A stretch of 64,000 nucleotides of DNA, taken from positions 124,001 through 188,000 of the forward strand of contig NZ_OY782757.1 in assembly GCF_963678185.1 (NCBI RefSeq), written 5' to 3'. This DNA is from an uncultured Tolumonas sp. (GTDB taxonomy: Bacteria > Pseudomonadota > Gammaproteobacteria > Enterobacterales > Aeromonadaceae). The notes beneath the pieces were generated by a model, which saw only the letters and a program-made list of their open reading frames with translations, did no database searches and was not told the origin of the DNA. Position numbers and translations under genes: made by a program. The stretch's first letter is position 1, and each line of letters opens with the position of its first letter. Shown here in pieces: positions 16,710 to 24,668 of the stretch.

Positions 16710-18632
16710 ATGGCTATTTATTCTATTCAGCAAGGGTATCTCTCATACAGTGCTGCACCGTTATTAGACCATGTGGAATTGCACATCGAATCTGGTGAGC
16801 GGTTGTGTTTGGTTGGTCGAAATGGTGCCGGTAAATCTACGCTGATGAAAGTGATCAGTGGTGAAGTCTTACTGGATGATGGCGCAATCACGCATTTGCA
16901 AGATCTGAAAATTGCTCGTCTGGAGCAAGATCCGCCACAAACGGAATCAGCCACTGTCTATGACTATGTTGCGGATGGTGTGGCTGAACTGGGCAAGATC
17001 TTAGCTGATTATCATCATCAACTCACGCTATTGGCTGATCACCATGATGACGATCGAGTCATGCGTCGTCTGAGCGAATTGCAAGAACAGCTCGATCAAC
17101 AACAAGGCTGGCAATTCGACACTCGCATCAGCCAGATCCTCAGCCTATTATCACTGACAGCGGATACTTCGCTTTCGGATTTATCCGGTGGCTGGCTGCG
17201 TAAGGTTGCATTAGCTCGCGCGCTGGTTAATGAGCCTGATCTGCTGCTGCTTGATGAGCCAACCAACCATTTGGACATCAATTCGATCGCCTGGTTGGAA
17301 GATTTTTTGCGCCAGTACAAAGGCGCCATTGTCTTTATCAGTCATGACCGTGAATTCATCCAACGGATGGCAACCCGTATCGTCGATCTGGATCGTGGTG
17401 TATTAACATCATGGCCGGGAAACTACGATGCTTATCTGGCGGGTAAAGAAGAGTGGTTGCGGGTTGAAGAGTTGAAAAATGCCCAGTTTGATAAAAAGCT
17501 GGCGCAGGAAGAGGTCTGGATCCGACAAGGCGTAAAAGCCCGCCGTACCCGTAATGAGGGCCGTGTTCGGGCACTGAAAGCATTACGTATGGAGCGTGGC
17601 GATCGCCGTGAAAAAGTCGGTACTTCTAAAATCCAACTGGATGAAGCGGTTCGCTCCGGAAAAATTATCTTTGAAGGTGAGTGCGTCAATTACAGTATCG
17701 AAGGGAAATCACTGATCCGTAATTTTGATTTCCGTATGATGCGCGGCGATAAAATCGCCCTGATTGGCCCGAATGGCTGTGGTAAAACCACGCTGATTAA
17801 ATTGTTATTGGGTGATCTTCAGCCGGATAGTGGCACTTTATATTGTGGCACCAAGCTGGAAGTCGCTTATTTTGACCAGTATCGTCAACAACTCGATCTG
17901 GAAAAAACGGTGATGGATAACGTGGCTGATGGCCGTCAGGAAGTCGATTTTGCTGGTCGCCGTCGTCATATTTTAGGTTATCTGCAGGATTTTTTGTTCG
18001 AACCGAAACGGGCGATGACGCCTGTTAAAGCACTCTCTGGTGGGGAAAAAAACCGCTTGTTACTGGCGAAGCTTTTTCTGAAGCCGTGTAATCTGTTGAT
18101 TCTCGATGAACCAACCAACGATCTGGATATTGAAACACTGGAGTTGTTGGAGGAATTACTGGCGGAATACCAAGGTACATTATTGTTAGTCAGCCATGAT
18201 CGACGCTTTATTGATAACACTGTAACGCATAGCTGGTTGTTTGAAGGCGATGGCCGGATCACGCCTTATGTCGGTGGTTTTGCCGATGTTATGGCTACTC
18301 GTCAACAGCAGTCAGCAAAAGTAGTTGCGTCAACACCAGTAGTAAAAATCGCGTCGGATACACGTGATAAAGAAGAAAAACCCGCAATACCGAAAAAAAC
18401 TCGTAAACTTTCGTATAAGTTGCAGTCAGAGCTGGACGGATTACCACTTCAACTGGAACAATTAGAAGCGAAAATTAACTCGATACAATCTCAGATAAAT
18501 CAACCTGACTTTTTCAGTTTGCCAGTAGAGCGCACCAAAGAAATATTAGATGCCTTACAACAAGCTGAATTGAATTTGGAACAGGCTTTCGCCCGCTGGG
18601 AAGAGCTGGAAGCGATGAAGAACGAGGAATAG
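16710..18632 (+). CDS. uup: ABC-F family ATPase Uup
   Basis: 640 aa with two tandem ABC domains and no membrane part. First: GRNGAGKST, signature LSGGWLRKVALARAL, Walker B LLLLDEPTNHLD. Second: GPNGCGKTT, LSGGEKNRLLLAKLF, LLILDEPTNDLD. Residues about 555-640 form a charged coiled coil, the DNA/branched-substrate binding C-terminal domain of Uup. Uup reduces precise excision of transposons and acts in ribosome assembly and branched DNA handling. It lies 5 nt after rlmKL and 6 nt before the DUF3466 gene. Confidence 0.94.
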   Translation: MAIYSIQQGYLSYSAAPLLDHVELHIESGERLCLVGRNGAGKSTLMKVISGEVLLDDGAITHLQDLKIARLEQDPPQTESATVYDYVADGVAELGKILADYHHQLTLLADHHDDDRVMRRLSELQEQLDQQQGWQFDTRISQILSLLSLTADTSLSDLSGGWLRKVALARALVNEPDLLLLDEPTNHLDINSIAWLEDFLRQYKGAIVFISHDREFIQRMATRIVDLDRGVLTSWPGNYDAYLAGKEEWLRVEELKNAQFDKKLAQEEVWIRQGVKARRTRNEGRVRALKALRMERGDRREKVGTSKIQLDEAVRSGKIIFEGECVNYSIEGKSLIRNFDFRMMRGDKIALIGPNGCGKTTLIKLLLGDLQPDSGTLYCGTKLEVAYFDQYRQQLDLEKTVMDNVADGRQEVDFAGRRRHILGYLQDFLFEPKRAMTPVKALSGGEKNRLLLAKLFLKPCNLLILDEPTNDLDIETLELLEELLAEYQGTLLLVSHDRRFIDNTVTHSWLFEGDGRITPYVGGFADVMATRQQQSAKVVASTPVVKIASDTRDKEEKPAIPKKTRKLSYKLQSELDGLPLQLEQLEAKINSIQSQINQPDFFSLPVERTKEILDALQQAELNLEQAFARWEELEAMKNEE

Positions 18633-18638
18633 TGTCTA

Positions 18639-20351
18639 ATGAAAATGACAAAAATTGCAGCTATGTTGCCATTATTGATGGCAGGTGCTGTATCTGCTGC
18701 AGCTCAGGATCCGTTTTATTTAATCTCAGAGGTTGTTTCTGCTGCAAACATAGGAAGTGCTAACTATGGTCCATGGGCGTTAAGCATTTCCGGTGATGGG
18801 GCTGAAATTTCCAGCTTAGCGGTGAAAAGCGATTGGTATCATTATTTTCATATGTCACCAAGCAGTATGGATTTGGCGCATCGTTTTCATTATGAGAATG
18901 GTTGTACTGCTCTTCTCTCCAGTACTACTTGTAAAAGTTATTTGGAAACGTCAAATTGGGCTGCGACTTGGTTCTCTGATCTAAGCTCAAATGTAGACCA
19001 GACTTTTAATGTAACTTCGTCGGCAGTCACGGCTGAATCGGCAGGAATTGTAACCAAGTATGGTTCAGATACCACGGCGGTTACATCTGCAGGTTATATG
19101 AGTCTTGCTTCACATGGCCGTGAGGCGGTTGCCACATTACCATCTGCCACGGCTTATCTGAATTCAGTGAATGGTACTGGCTATGCGTTTGCATCAGCTT
19201 ATGACATTCTACCGGTTGGCTCAAATTATCTGGTGGTTGGTACGGCTGGAGCACAAAAAGCGACAGCATATAGCTATTGTTATAACGGCAATTCAGAAAT
19301 TCAAACTTATAGCCCTTATTGCCCGGGTTATGAAACTCAAGCTGCATTTTGGTTGGTGAATGCGTCAGGAACGCCAACCGCCTCGTTGCTGGCAACTTCA
19401 CATAATACCTCTACGTCAACAAACTATCCTTACACCGCCAGCGCCATGGGTGTTGCGAAAGTCGGTTCTGAATATATTGCGGTCGGGTATTCAGCAACGG
19501 TAGGTTATGGTGTGGGTTCAACAAGCAGTTTGCCAAAAAATGTGGCGGCATTCTGGAACCTCGGGGATGGTTCACTGAGTTCTGCACCAACTGCTCTGGT
19601 GTTTGCAAACGATAGTGATAATCCTGGAACTAATAGCGATTACACAATCGATAATAGCTGGGCAGTTGGCGTTAATGCTAATGGCTATATAGTTGGCAAC
19701 CGTACATTTAGAGCAAAAGAAAGCCGAAATTATCCAACGAAAATGTTTATCGCGAAATACTCATCTTCTTCAGATGCTATTTCCAGTACAGCAACCCCAA
19801 TTACCACTTCTGGCGTTAACTCAGAAGCCGCAGCTGTAAATAATGCTGACCAAGTCGTTGGCTGGACAGATGAACGTGGTGTTACCAGTCAGCCTGTATA
19901 TGGCTCCGTTTCTCGCTTACAAGAAGCGTTTATTTACAATATTAATTCAGGTAATCGTTACGCACTTAATGACTTAATTTGTGGTTTGGATAGTGCTGGT
20001 GCTAAATCATGTTTACAGAACGGTAAGTATTACTACATTGAATATGCAAACGGCATTACTGATGACGGTGCAATAGTTGCGTCTGCTCGTCGTTTTGATA
20101 GTTATACTGATTGGTCAACATTAACTAATGGAACAAATGTCGTAGTGAAACTATCTGTATCTTCAACTACTGCATTTGATAATAACCACGATGTTCCAGC
20201 TGGTTATGTAGTTGCCAATCAGCTACCGGTATTTGATTTCGGTGCTAGCGATAGCAGTGGCGGCGGTAGCTTCGGTATCTTTGGTTTACTGGCTATGGCT
20301 GGTGCAGCAGTGCTAGGTCAGTATCGCCGTTTTGTAAAGAAAGGTTCATAA
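18639..20351 (+). CDS. DUF3466 family secreted protein with GlyGly-CTERM sorting signal
   Basis: 570 aa, exported: signal peptide in the first 22 residues (MKMTKIAAMLPLLMAGAVSA). The body is Ser/Thr/Tyr/Asn rich with few charges, contains WxV/G repeats like an extended beta fold, and several Cys pairs. The C-terminus carries a tripartite tail: SSGGGS, a hydrophobic helix (FGIFGLLAMAGAAVLG) and a basic end (YRRFVKK), the GlyGly-CTERM signal removed by rhombosortase in Vibrio, Shewanella and Aeromonas. Gene order uup-DUF3466-rmf-fabA is as in those genera. Function of the family is unknown. Last gene of the rlmKL operon, ended by a hairpin at 20441. Confidence 0.8.
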   Translation: MKMTKIAAMLPLLMAGAVSAAAQDPFYLISEVVSAANIGSANYGPWALSISGDGAEISSLAVKSDWYHYFHMSPSSMDLAHRFHYENGCTALLSSTTCKSYLETSNWAATWFSDLSSNVDQTFNVTSSAVTAESAGIVTKYGSDTTAVTSAGYMSLASHGREAVATLPSATAYLNSVNGTGYAFASAYDILPVGSNYLVVGTAGAQKATAYSYCYNGNSEIQTYSPYCPGYETQAAFWLVNASGTPTASLLATSHNTSTSTNYPYTASAMGVAKVGSEYIAVGYSATVGYGVGSTSSLPKNVAAFWNLGDGSLSSAPTALVFANDSDNPGTNSDYTIDNSWAVGVNANGYIVGNRTFRAKESRNYPTKMFIAKYSSSSDAISSTATPITTSGVNSEAAAVNNADQVVGWTDERGVTSQPVYGSVSRLQEAFIYNINSGNRYALNDLICGLDSAGAKSCLQNGKYYYIEYANGITDDGAIVASARRFDSYTDWSTLTNGTNVVVKLSVSSTTAFDNNHDVPAGYVVANQLPVFDFGASDSSGGGSFGIFGLLAMAGAAVLGQYRRFVKKGS

Positions 20352-20440
20352 GGTTGTCATAGTGACATGATTAAAATGGAGTTCAGCACAAAAAACCGGT
20401 GAACTCCTATTGATCTTTATCCTCAGATCCGATATCAATT

Positions 20441-20475
20441 AAGACGACAGAGCATCAGTACTGTCGTCTTTTTTC
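20441..20475 (+). terminator. Terminator between the DUF3466 gene and rmf
   Basis: AAGACGACAG and CTGTCGTCTT pair across a 10-nt loop and are followed by TTTTTTT. It sits only about 26 nt before the rmf start codon, leaving little room for a separate rmf promoter downstream of it. Confidence 0.85.
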
Positions 20476-20500
20476 ATTATGGGAAAGAGGATTGTTAAGT

Positions 20501-20677
20501 ATGAAGAGACAGAAAAGAGATCGTTTAGAAAGAGCGCGTACCAAAGGTTATCAAGCCGGTTTAGCCGGGCGTTCTAAAGAGGTCTGTCCTTATCAATGTA
20601 TAGATGCACGAGGTTACTGGTTAGGTGGTTGGCGTGATGCGTTCGATGAGCGATCACAGGGATACACGGTTAACTAA
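20501..20677 (+). CDS. rmf: Ribosome modulation factor
   Basis: 58 aa, starting MKRQKRDRLERARTKGYQAGLAGRSKEVCPYQ, almost identical to E. coli RMF over its first 32 residues, and ending with WLGGWRDA. RMF drives 100S ribosome dimer formation in stationary phase. The start is the ATG at 20501; AAAGAGG at 20484-20490 is 10 nt upstream, and an in-frame TTG at 20492 lies too close to it. Expected to be ppGpp and growth-phase controlled; no clear promoter was found between the upstream hairpin and the gene. Confidence 0.95.
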   Translation: MKRQKRDRLERARTKGYQAGLAGRSKEVCPYQCIDARGYWLGGWRDAFDERSQGYTVN

Positions 20678-20690
20678 CACGAATTCATAT

Positions 20691-20724
20691 AAAAAGGCTC
20701 ACTTAGGAAGTGAGCCTTTTTAGT
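20691..20724. terminator. Bidirectional terminator between rmf and fabA
   Basis: AAAAAGGCTCACTT pairs with AAGTGAGCCTTTTT across a 3-nt loop; A-tract and T-tract on either side let it work in both directions for the convergent genes. Confidence 0.9.
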
Positions 20725-20756
20725 TTCTACGATCTAAAAATTAGAACGATTAGCAA

Positions 20757-21302
20757 TTAGAAAGAAGAGGTATCTTGGAACAAACCTACTTTCAGATCGG
20801 TCGCTGAATAGATTGGACGGCCATCAACTTCAACTACGCCATCAGCAATACCCATGATCAATTTGCGCATGATGACGCGTTTCATCTGGATTTTATAAGT
20901 CACTTTTTTCGCAGTCGGCAGGATCTGACCGGTGAATTTCACTTCACCAACACCCAATGCGCGTCCTTTACCTGGGCCGCCTTTCCAGCCAAGGAAGAAG
21001 CCAACCAGCTGCCACATTGCATCCAGACCTAAACAGCCAGGCATAACCGGGTCACCAGGGAAATGGCAATCGAAGAACCATAAATTAGATGCGATATCCA
21101 GTTCAGCAATGATTTCGCCTTTTTCGAATGCACCGTCAGTGTCAGTGATTTTGACAATGCGATCCATCATCAGCATGTTAGGTGCTGGTAATTGGCTGTT
21201 GCCTTCACCAAATAGTTCACCACGGCTACACGCCAGCAGGTCTTCTTTAGTGAAACTGGTACGACCCTGATCGCACAGGGATACTTTAGGAGTATTGGTC
21301 AT
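20757..21302 (-). CDS. fabA: 3-hydroxydecanoyl-[ACP] dehydratase/isomerase
   Basis: 181 aa from the ATG at 21302. Family signatures [23 protein letters not shown], the catalytic His in [22 protein letters not shown] (with the catalytic Asp) and [13 protein letters not shown] are intact. FabA dehydrates and isomerises C10 intermediates, the branch point to unsaturated fatty acids. A TTG at 21323 could extend it by 7 residues but its spacing to AAGGA is too short. I saw no obvious FadR or FabR operator in the short upstream gap to the Lon-like gene, 69 nt away on the same strand. Confidence 0.95.
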   Translation of the reverse strand: MTNTPKVSLCDQGRTSFTKEDLLACSRGELFGEGNSQLPAPNMLMMDRIVKITDTDGAFEKGEIIAELDIASNLWFFDCHFPGDPVMPGCLGLDAMWQLVGFFLGWKGGPGKGRALGVGEVKFTGQILPTAKKVTYKIQMKRVIMRKLIMGIADGVVEVDGRPIYSATDLKVGLFQDTSSF

Positions 21303-21371
21303 TTCTGCTGACACGCTTATCAAATCCTTATAGTCAATTTTGAACTGGAGAATCTACCCAACATACGACGA

Positions 21372-23363
21372 CTAAGCAAGTCCAACCAGTGCCCGTAACC
21401 TGCGGAAAAGTGTGCTTAATAGCCCATTTCTGCCTGATGGGCCATTTAGGTCGTCTAATCGCTGTCTGATCCGGCCAAATAGGGTTCTTTCATCGTCGCT
21501 TGAACCGGCAGGGCAACCCATCAATAATTCTACCGCTTCTTCAACATGGCCGACCGGATAAATATGGAATTGACCATTTTTAACCGCCTCAATCACTTCA
21601 TCGGATAGGATCAGTTGCAGATAATTTGATTCTGGGATCACGACGCCTTGTTTTCCATTCAGGCCCTGAATAGAACAAACACGGAAAAAACCTTCGATTT
21701 TTTCATTCAATCCACCGACGGGTTGCACATTACCAAATTGGTCTACGGCACCGGTTACAGCCAGATGTTGGTAGATCGGTTGTTGTGCCAACGCAGAGAG
21801 CAGAGCACAAAGGCCCGTCAGTGCCGCGCTGTCGCCATCTATTTCACTGTACGATTGCTCGAACACCAGATTGGCTGACAAAGGCGAGGGGTTTTCAGCA
21901 CCAAACAGTGTTGAGAGATAACCATGAATGATCATCATGGCTTTCGCATGAATATGACCCGCCAATTCGGCTTTACGTTCAATGTCGGAAACATCACCAT
22001 CACCCATATGCACGGTAGCAGTTAATCGCACTGGTTCGCCAAAATCATAAGGGTGGCCCATGATTTGAATAACCGAAAGCCCATTGATTTGGCCAACCAC
22101 TTCACCTTCAGTTTGTAATAGGATCTGTTGGTCTACGATGCCTTGGTCAGATTGTTCGACGATGTAATTCAGTCGATATTCCTGTTCAGACAACGCGGCT
22201 TTAATATGCAGTGAGGTAATCAGCTCGGCACCTTGCTCGGAGGCAATACTGTGCGCCAGTTGCATCAGTGCGACCAGTTGCGTTTCGGCAAAAGAGAGGA
22301 TGCGCTGGTGTTCACATAAGCGGCAGGAAAAACGCATCAATTCTTTGATTGCAGAAGCATCAAAATCCAGTAACTCCCAATGATGACGAATGTGGCACAA
22401 CAACCCGGTAAATTGGGCTACAGAATCTTCATCATAAGGAAACTCAGTAATGAGGTCGGTTCGCAGGAAGGTTTTTTCTGAAAACTCATTATCCAATAAA
22501 TTGAAATCAGCAATAGAAATGCGATCGCCAACCAGAATCAGTTTGATATCTAAAGGCGTGGCTTCTGGTTGGAAAAACGGTGTTTGCGGTGGTGTGTCTT
22601 CCGGTGCTGACCAATCAAGATAACCGGTTGCCAGTGCATTATGCAGTTTGAACCACAGTTGTGGTTTCATCAGCAATTCATCCACTGGGATGATCAGATA
22701 ACCGCCATTGGCCTCGCGCAATAAACCGGCTTCCAATAAATGGTGGTTACTGTAAACGCTGCCTTGTTCGGTTACATAATTGATCGAACCAAACAGGGAA
22801 CGCCAAGTTAAGTCGCGAGCATAGATAACCGGTGGCTGTGGTTGCAGTTGGTGGATCATCAGATTCATCAATACCGGATGAGTAAACACACCATCTTGTG
22901 CCACATGCGCGGACAGCTCTGTCAGGTATTCAGCCAGTTTTTCATCGTTATCCTGTTTTCGCAGGATCTTTTTAACCAGTTCTTCTGCATCTAGTTTCAG
23001 TCGCAGCAATTTGAACAGGTCATCTAATAAGTCGCAAAATTCTGGGCCAGTACCTGCCTTCAATTTCAGCCATATTGGGCGGAAAGGATTTTTCAGATTT
23101 TCGGTATAGCAAAGATCAAAACTACGATTAAATGGTTTTGGGCAGTCATCAATCAGATCCATGATGACGCGTTCGTAGTTGACGCCCGGGAAACCACTTA
23201 ACAGTAAAGCCGGACAGCTTTGGCTGGCAGTATTGAGGCGTAAAATAGCTGATGCCGCGCGTTCTTGCGTTTCAGCGAAACTAATCGGTTGAACAGAGGA
23301 TAATTTCTCGCACGACAAATCTGAAAAGTCGGGAAGGAGGGCTTCTGCAGCTAGTTCTGTCAC
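21372..23363 (-). CDS. Lon-family AAA+ protease, YcbZ/LonB-like
   Basis: 663 aa. The C-terminal quarter is a Lon peptidase domain with the Ser-Lys dyad: Ser in SEIDGDSAALTGLCALLSALA and Lys in GGLNEKIEGFFRVC. The N-terminal region lacks the bacterial LonA LAN domain; the position of Walker A reads LLLSGFPGVNYER, without GKT, so ATP binding by that loop looks lost, while the middle section (IIPVDELLMKPQLWFKLHNAL, KLILVGD) keeps AAA-like blocks. This matches the YcbZ (LonH) group found beside fabA in E. coli. Start is a GTG with weak AAAGGA at longer spacing. Substrates are unknown. Confidence 0.85.
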   Translation of the reverse strand: MTELAAEALLPDFSDLSCEKLSSVQPISFAETQERAASAILRLNTASQSCPALLLSGFPGVNYERVIMDLIDDCPKPFNRSFDLCYTENLKNPFRPIWLKLKAGTGPEFCDLLDDLFKLLRLKLDAEELVKKILRKQDNDEKLAEYLTELSAHVAQDGVFTHPVLMNLMIHQLQPQPPVIYARDLTWRSLFGSINYVTEQGSVYSNHHLLEAGLLREANGGYLIIPVDELLMKPQLWFKLHNALATGYLDWSAPEDTPPQTPFFQPEATPLDIKLILVGDRISIADFNLLDNEFSEKTFLRTDLITEFPYDEDSVAQFTGLLCHIRHHWELLDFDASAIKELMRFSCRLCEHQRILSFAETQLVALMQLAHSIASEQGAELITSLHIKAALSEQEYRLNYIVEQSDQGIVDQQILLQTEGEVVGQINGLSVIQIMGHPYDFGEPVRLTATVHMGDGDVSDIERKAELAGHIHAKAMMIIHGYLSTLFGAENPSPLSANLVFEQSYSEIDGDSAALTGLCALLSALAQQPIYQHLAVTGAVDQFGNVQPVGGLNEKIEGFFRVCSIQGLNGKQGVVIPESNYLQLILSDEVIEAVKNGQFHIYPVGHVEEAVELLMGCPAGSSDDERTLFGRIRQRLDDLNGPSGRNGLLSTLFRRLRALVGLA

Positions 23364-23628
23364 TTAAATTTAATTCCTTTGCTATAGACTAGATGATTAT
23401 ACCTGACAGAATCCGTAAACCTATCTCTTCTCGTTATCTATCAAAAAACGAATTTCGTAATTTGATTACACAAATGAAATTAAAAAAAGATTAATTCACG
23501 CCAATAAATGATCTAAAACAATAAAAAGCAGATATCCGCTGCTTTGCTGACCAAAAAATTTTGTTGTTACGTAAAAAAATTACAAATCATGCTGGACATT
23601 TGTACGATTAGGATCAAGAATTAACACA
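23364..23628. other. AT-rich intergenic region without a recognised gene
   Basis: About 265 nt, strongly AT rich. No open frame with family features. A short inverted repeat at 23525-23546 (AAAGCAG...CTGCTTT) could be a weak minus-strand terminator. The last 40 nt probably hold the promoter of the small RNA candidate: TGGACA at 23593-23598, 17-nt spacer, AAGAAT. Confidence 0.4.
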
Positions 23629-23801
23629 TTGACTCAGCATTTGCTTTGTCTTCATTGTTTCCTTTGTTGTTGTGTGTTGTTGCCCATCAAGTGGTTGCCG
23701 GTGATTCACCCCCACTAAACCAGTTGAAAGGGCATTTCTTTTTACTGATTATTGTCAGTGCCTCGTTTTTTGGGGTAACCGAAAGGTTACCCCTTTTATT
23801 T
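23629..23801 (+). ncRNA. GcvB-like small RNA candidate ending in a strong terminator
   Basis: Between the divergent lonB-like gene and tapT a stretch ends in GGGGTAACC-GAAA-GGTTACCCC plus TTTTATTTT, a stable GNRA-looped terminator with no gene in front of it. It contains a G/U-rich single-stranded segment at about 23663-23682 (TTTGTTGTTGTGTGTTGTTG) like the R1 target-binding region of GcvB, followed by a short stem around GATTCA (GGTGATTCACC), also as in GcvB, and CTGATTATTGTCAGTGCC near the 3' end. The frame reading through it lacks any family features. GcvB represses amino-acid and peptide transporter mRNAs with Hfq. The 5' end is a guess; identity is inferred from pattern only. Confidence 0.52.
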
Positions 23802-23813
23802 TGGTTTTTTTCT

Positions 23814-24509
23814 ATGAATGCATTCCAACGATTGAGACAACAACGACTAGCAAAAGCGACAAAACCGTTTAACGCCCGCGGTGGATCGATAGCTCGCTGT
23901 GAAGGTTGCGGTTTACCGGTGGTACAGTGCGCTTGTACATTAATGCCAGAGGGTGCACCGAAAGCTGCTTTCTGTTTACTGATGTATGACACAGAACCCA
24001 TGAAGCCATCTAACACTGGCCGGTTGATTGCCGATATCTTTCCTCATAACACACATGCGTTTATGTGGTCACGTACTGAAGTGGATGAAGGGTTGTTGGC
24101 TTTATTAGCCGATCCAACTTATTCACCCGTGGTGGTGTTCCCAGAAAGTTATGTGCAGGAAGGTGAGCGGGTAGTAATCAGCTCGGTTGAAACACTGCCA
24201 AACCGGCCTCTTTATATTTTGCTTGATGGGACATGGAGTGAAGCTCGGAAGATGTTTCGAAAAAGCCCGTATCTCGATCAATTTCCAGTAATATCCGTGC
24301 AGCCCCAAACCTTGTCAGCTTATCGTTTGCGCGTGGCATCTAATGATAATCAACTGTGTACGGCGGAAGTTGCTTGTTGTTTATTGCAGCAGCAAGGTGA
24401 TATTGCTGCATCAACGATGCTGCATGATTGGTTTTCGCTATTCCGCCAGCGTTATTTAACCATCAAGCCACACCATCAACATTTTTTAGCTGAGAACCAA
24501 TCGGCATAA
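23814..24509 (+). CDS. tapT: tRNA-uridine aminocarboxypropyltransferase (DTW domain)
   Basis: 231 aa. Begins MNAFQRLRQQRLAKATKPF. N-terminal zinc-type cysteines CEGCGLPVVQCAC, then PSNTGRLIADI and the DTW-domain core LLDGTWSEARKMFRKSPYL, as in E. coli TapT (YfiP), which adds the acp group of acp3U47 in tRNA from SAM. The longer frame upstream to 23646 runs through a terminator and small RNA candidate and is not coding. The start codon lies about 20 nt after that terminator, so transcription may come from read-through of the small RNA promoter. No strong ribosome site is visible (T-rich leader). Confidence 0.85.
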   Translation: MNAFQRLRQQRLAKATKPFNARGGSIARCEGCGLPVVQCACTLMPEGAPKAAFCLLMYDTEPMKPSNTGRLIADIFPHNTHAFMWSRTEVDEGLLALLADPTYSPVVVFPESYVQEGERVVISSVETLPNRPLYILLDGTWSEARKMFRKSPYLDQFPVISVQPQTLSAYRLRVASNDNQLCTAEVACCLLQQQGDIAASTMLHDWFSLFRQRYLTIKPHHQHFLAENQSA

Positions 24510-24586
24510 CTTCCTGATATTCGTGATCTGATCCGCAAATCATTAAATTGGTGATGCTGATCAGTCACGAAATTCATTTGGAATCA

Positions 24587-24600
24587 TGAAACCGGTTTCA
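24587..24600. promoter_or_regulatory. Perfect LacI/GalR-type palindrome (AscG-like operator) upstream of the GH3 gene
   Basis: TGAAACCGGTTTCA, 68 nt before the beta-glucosidase start; identical, including the preceding A, to the site at 7232-7245 upstream of hxpB. Position and the beta-glucoside function of the gene fit an AscG-like repressor. Confidence 0.7.
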
Positions 24601-24668
24601 AAATGTGTACACTAGTATGAACATTCTATTTTTCACAATAATATGTTCAATCTGGGGTACACAACGCA

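Noticed and set aside
23646-23813. In-frame extension of tapT by 56 codons
   Set aside because: It runs through a rho-independent terminator and a G/T-rich RNA-like segment; TapT homologues start at MNAFQRLRQQR or later.
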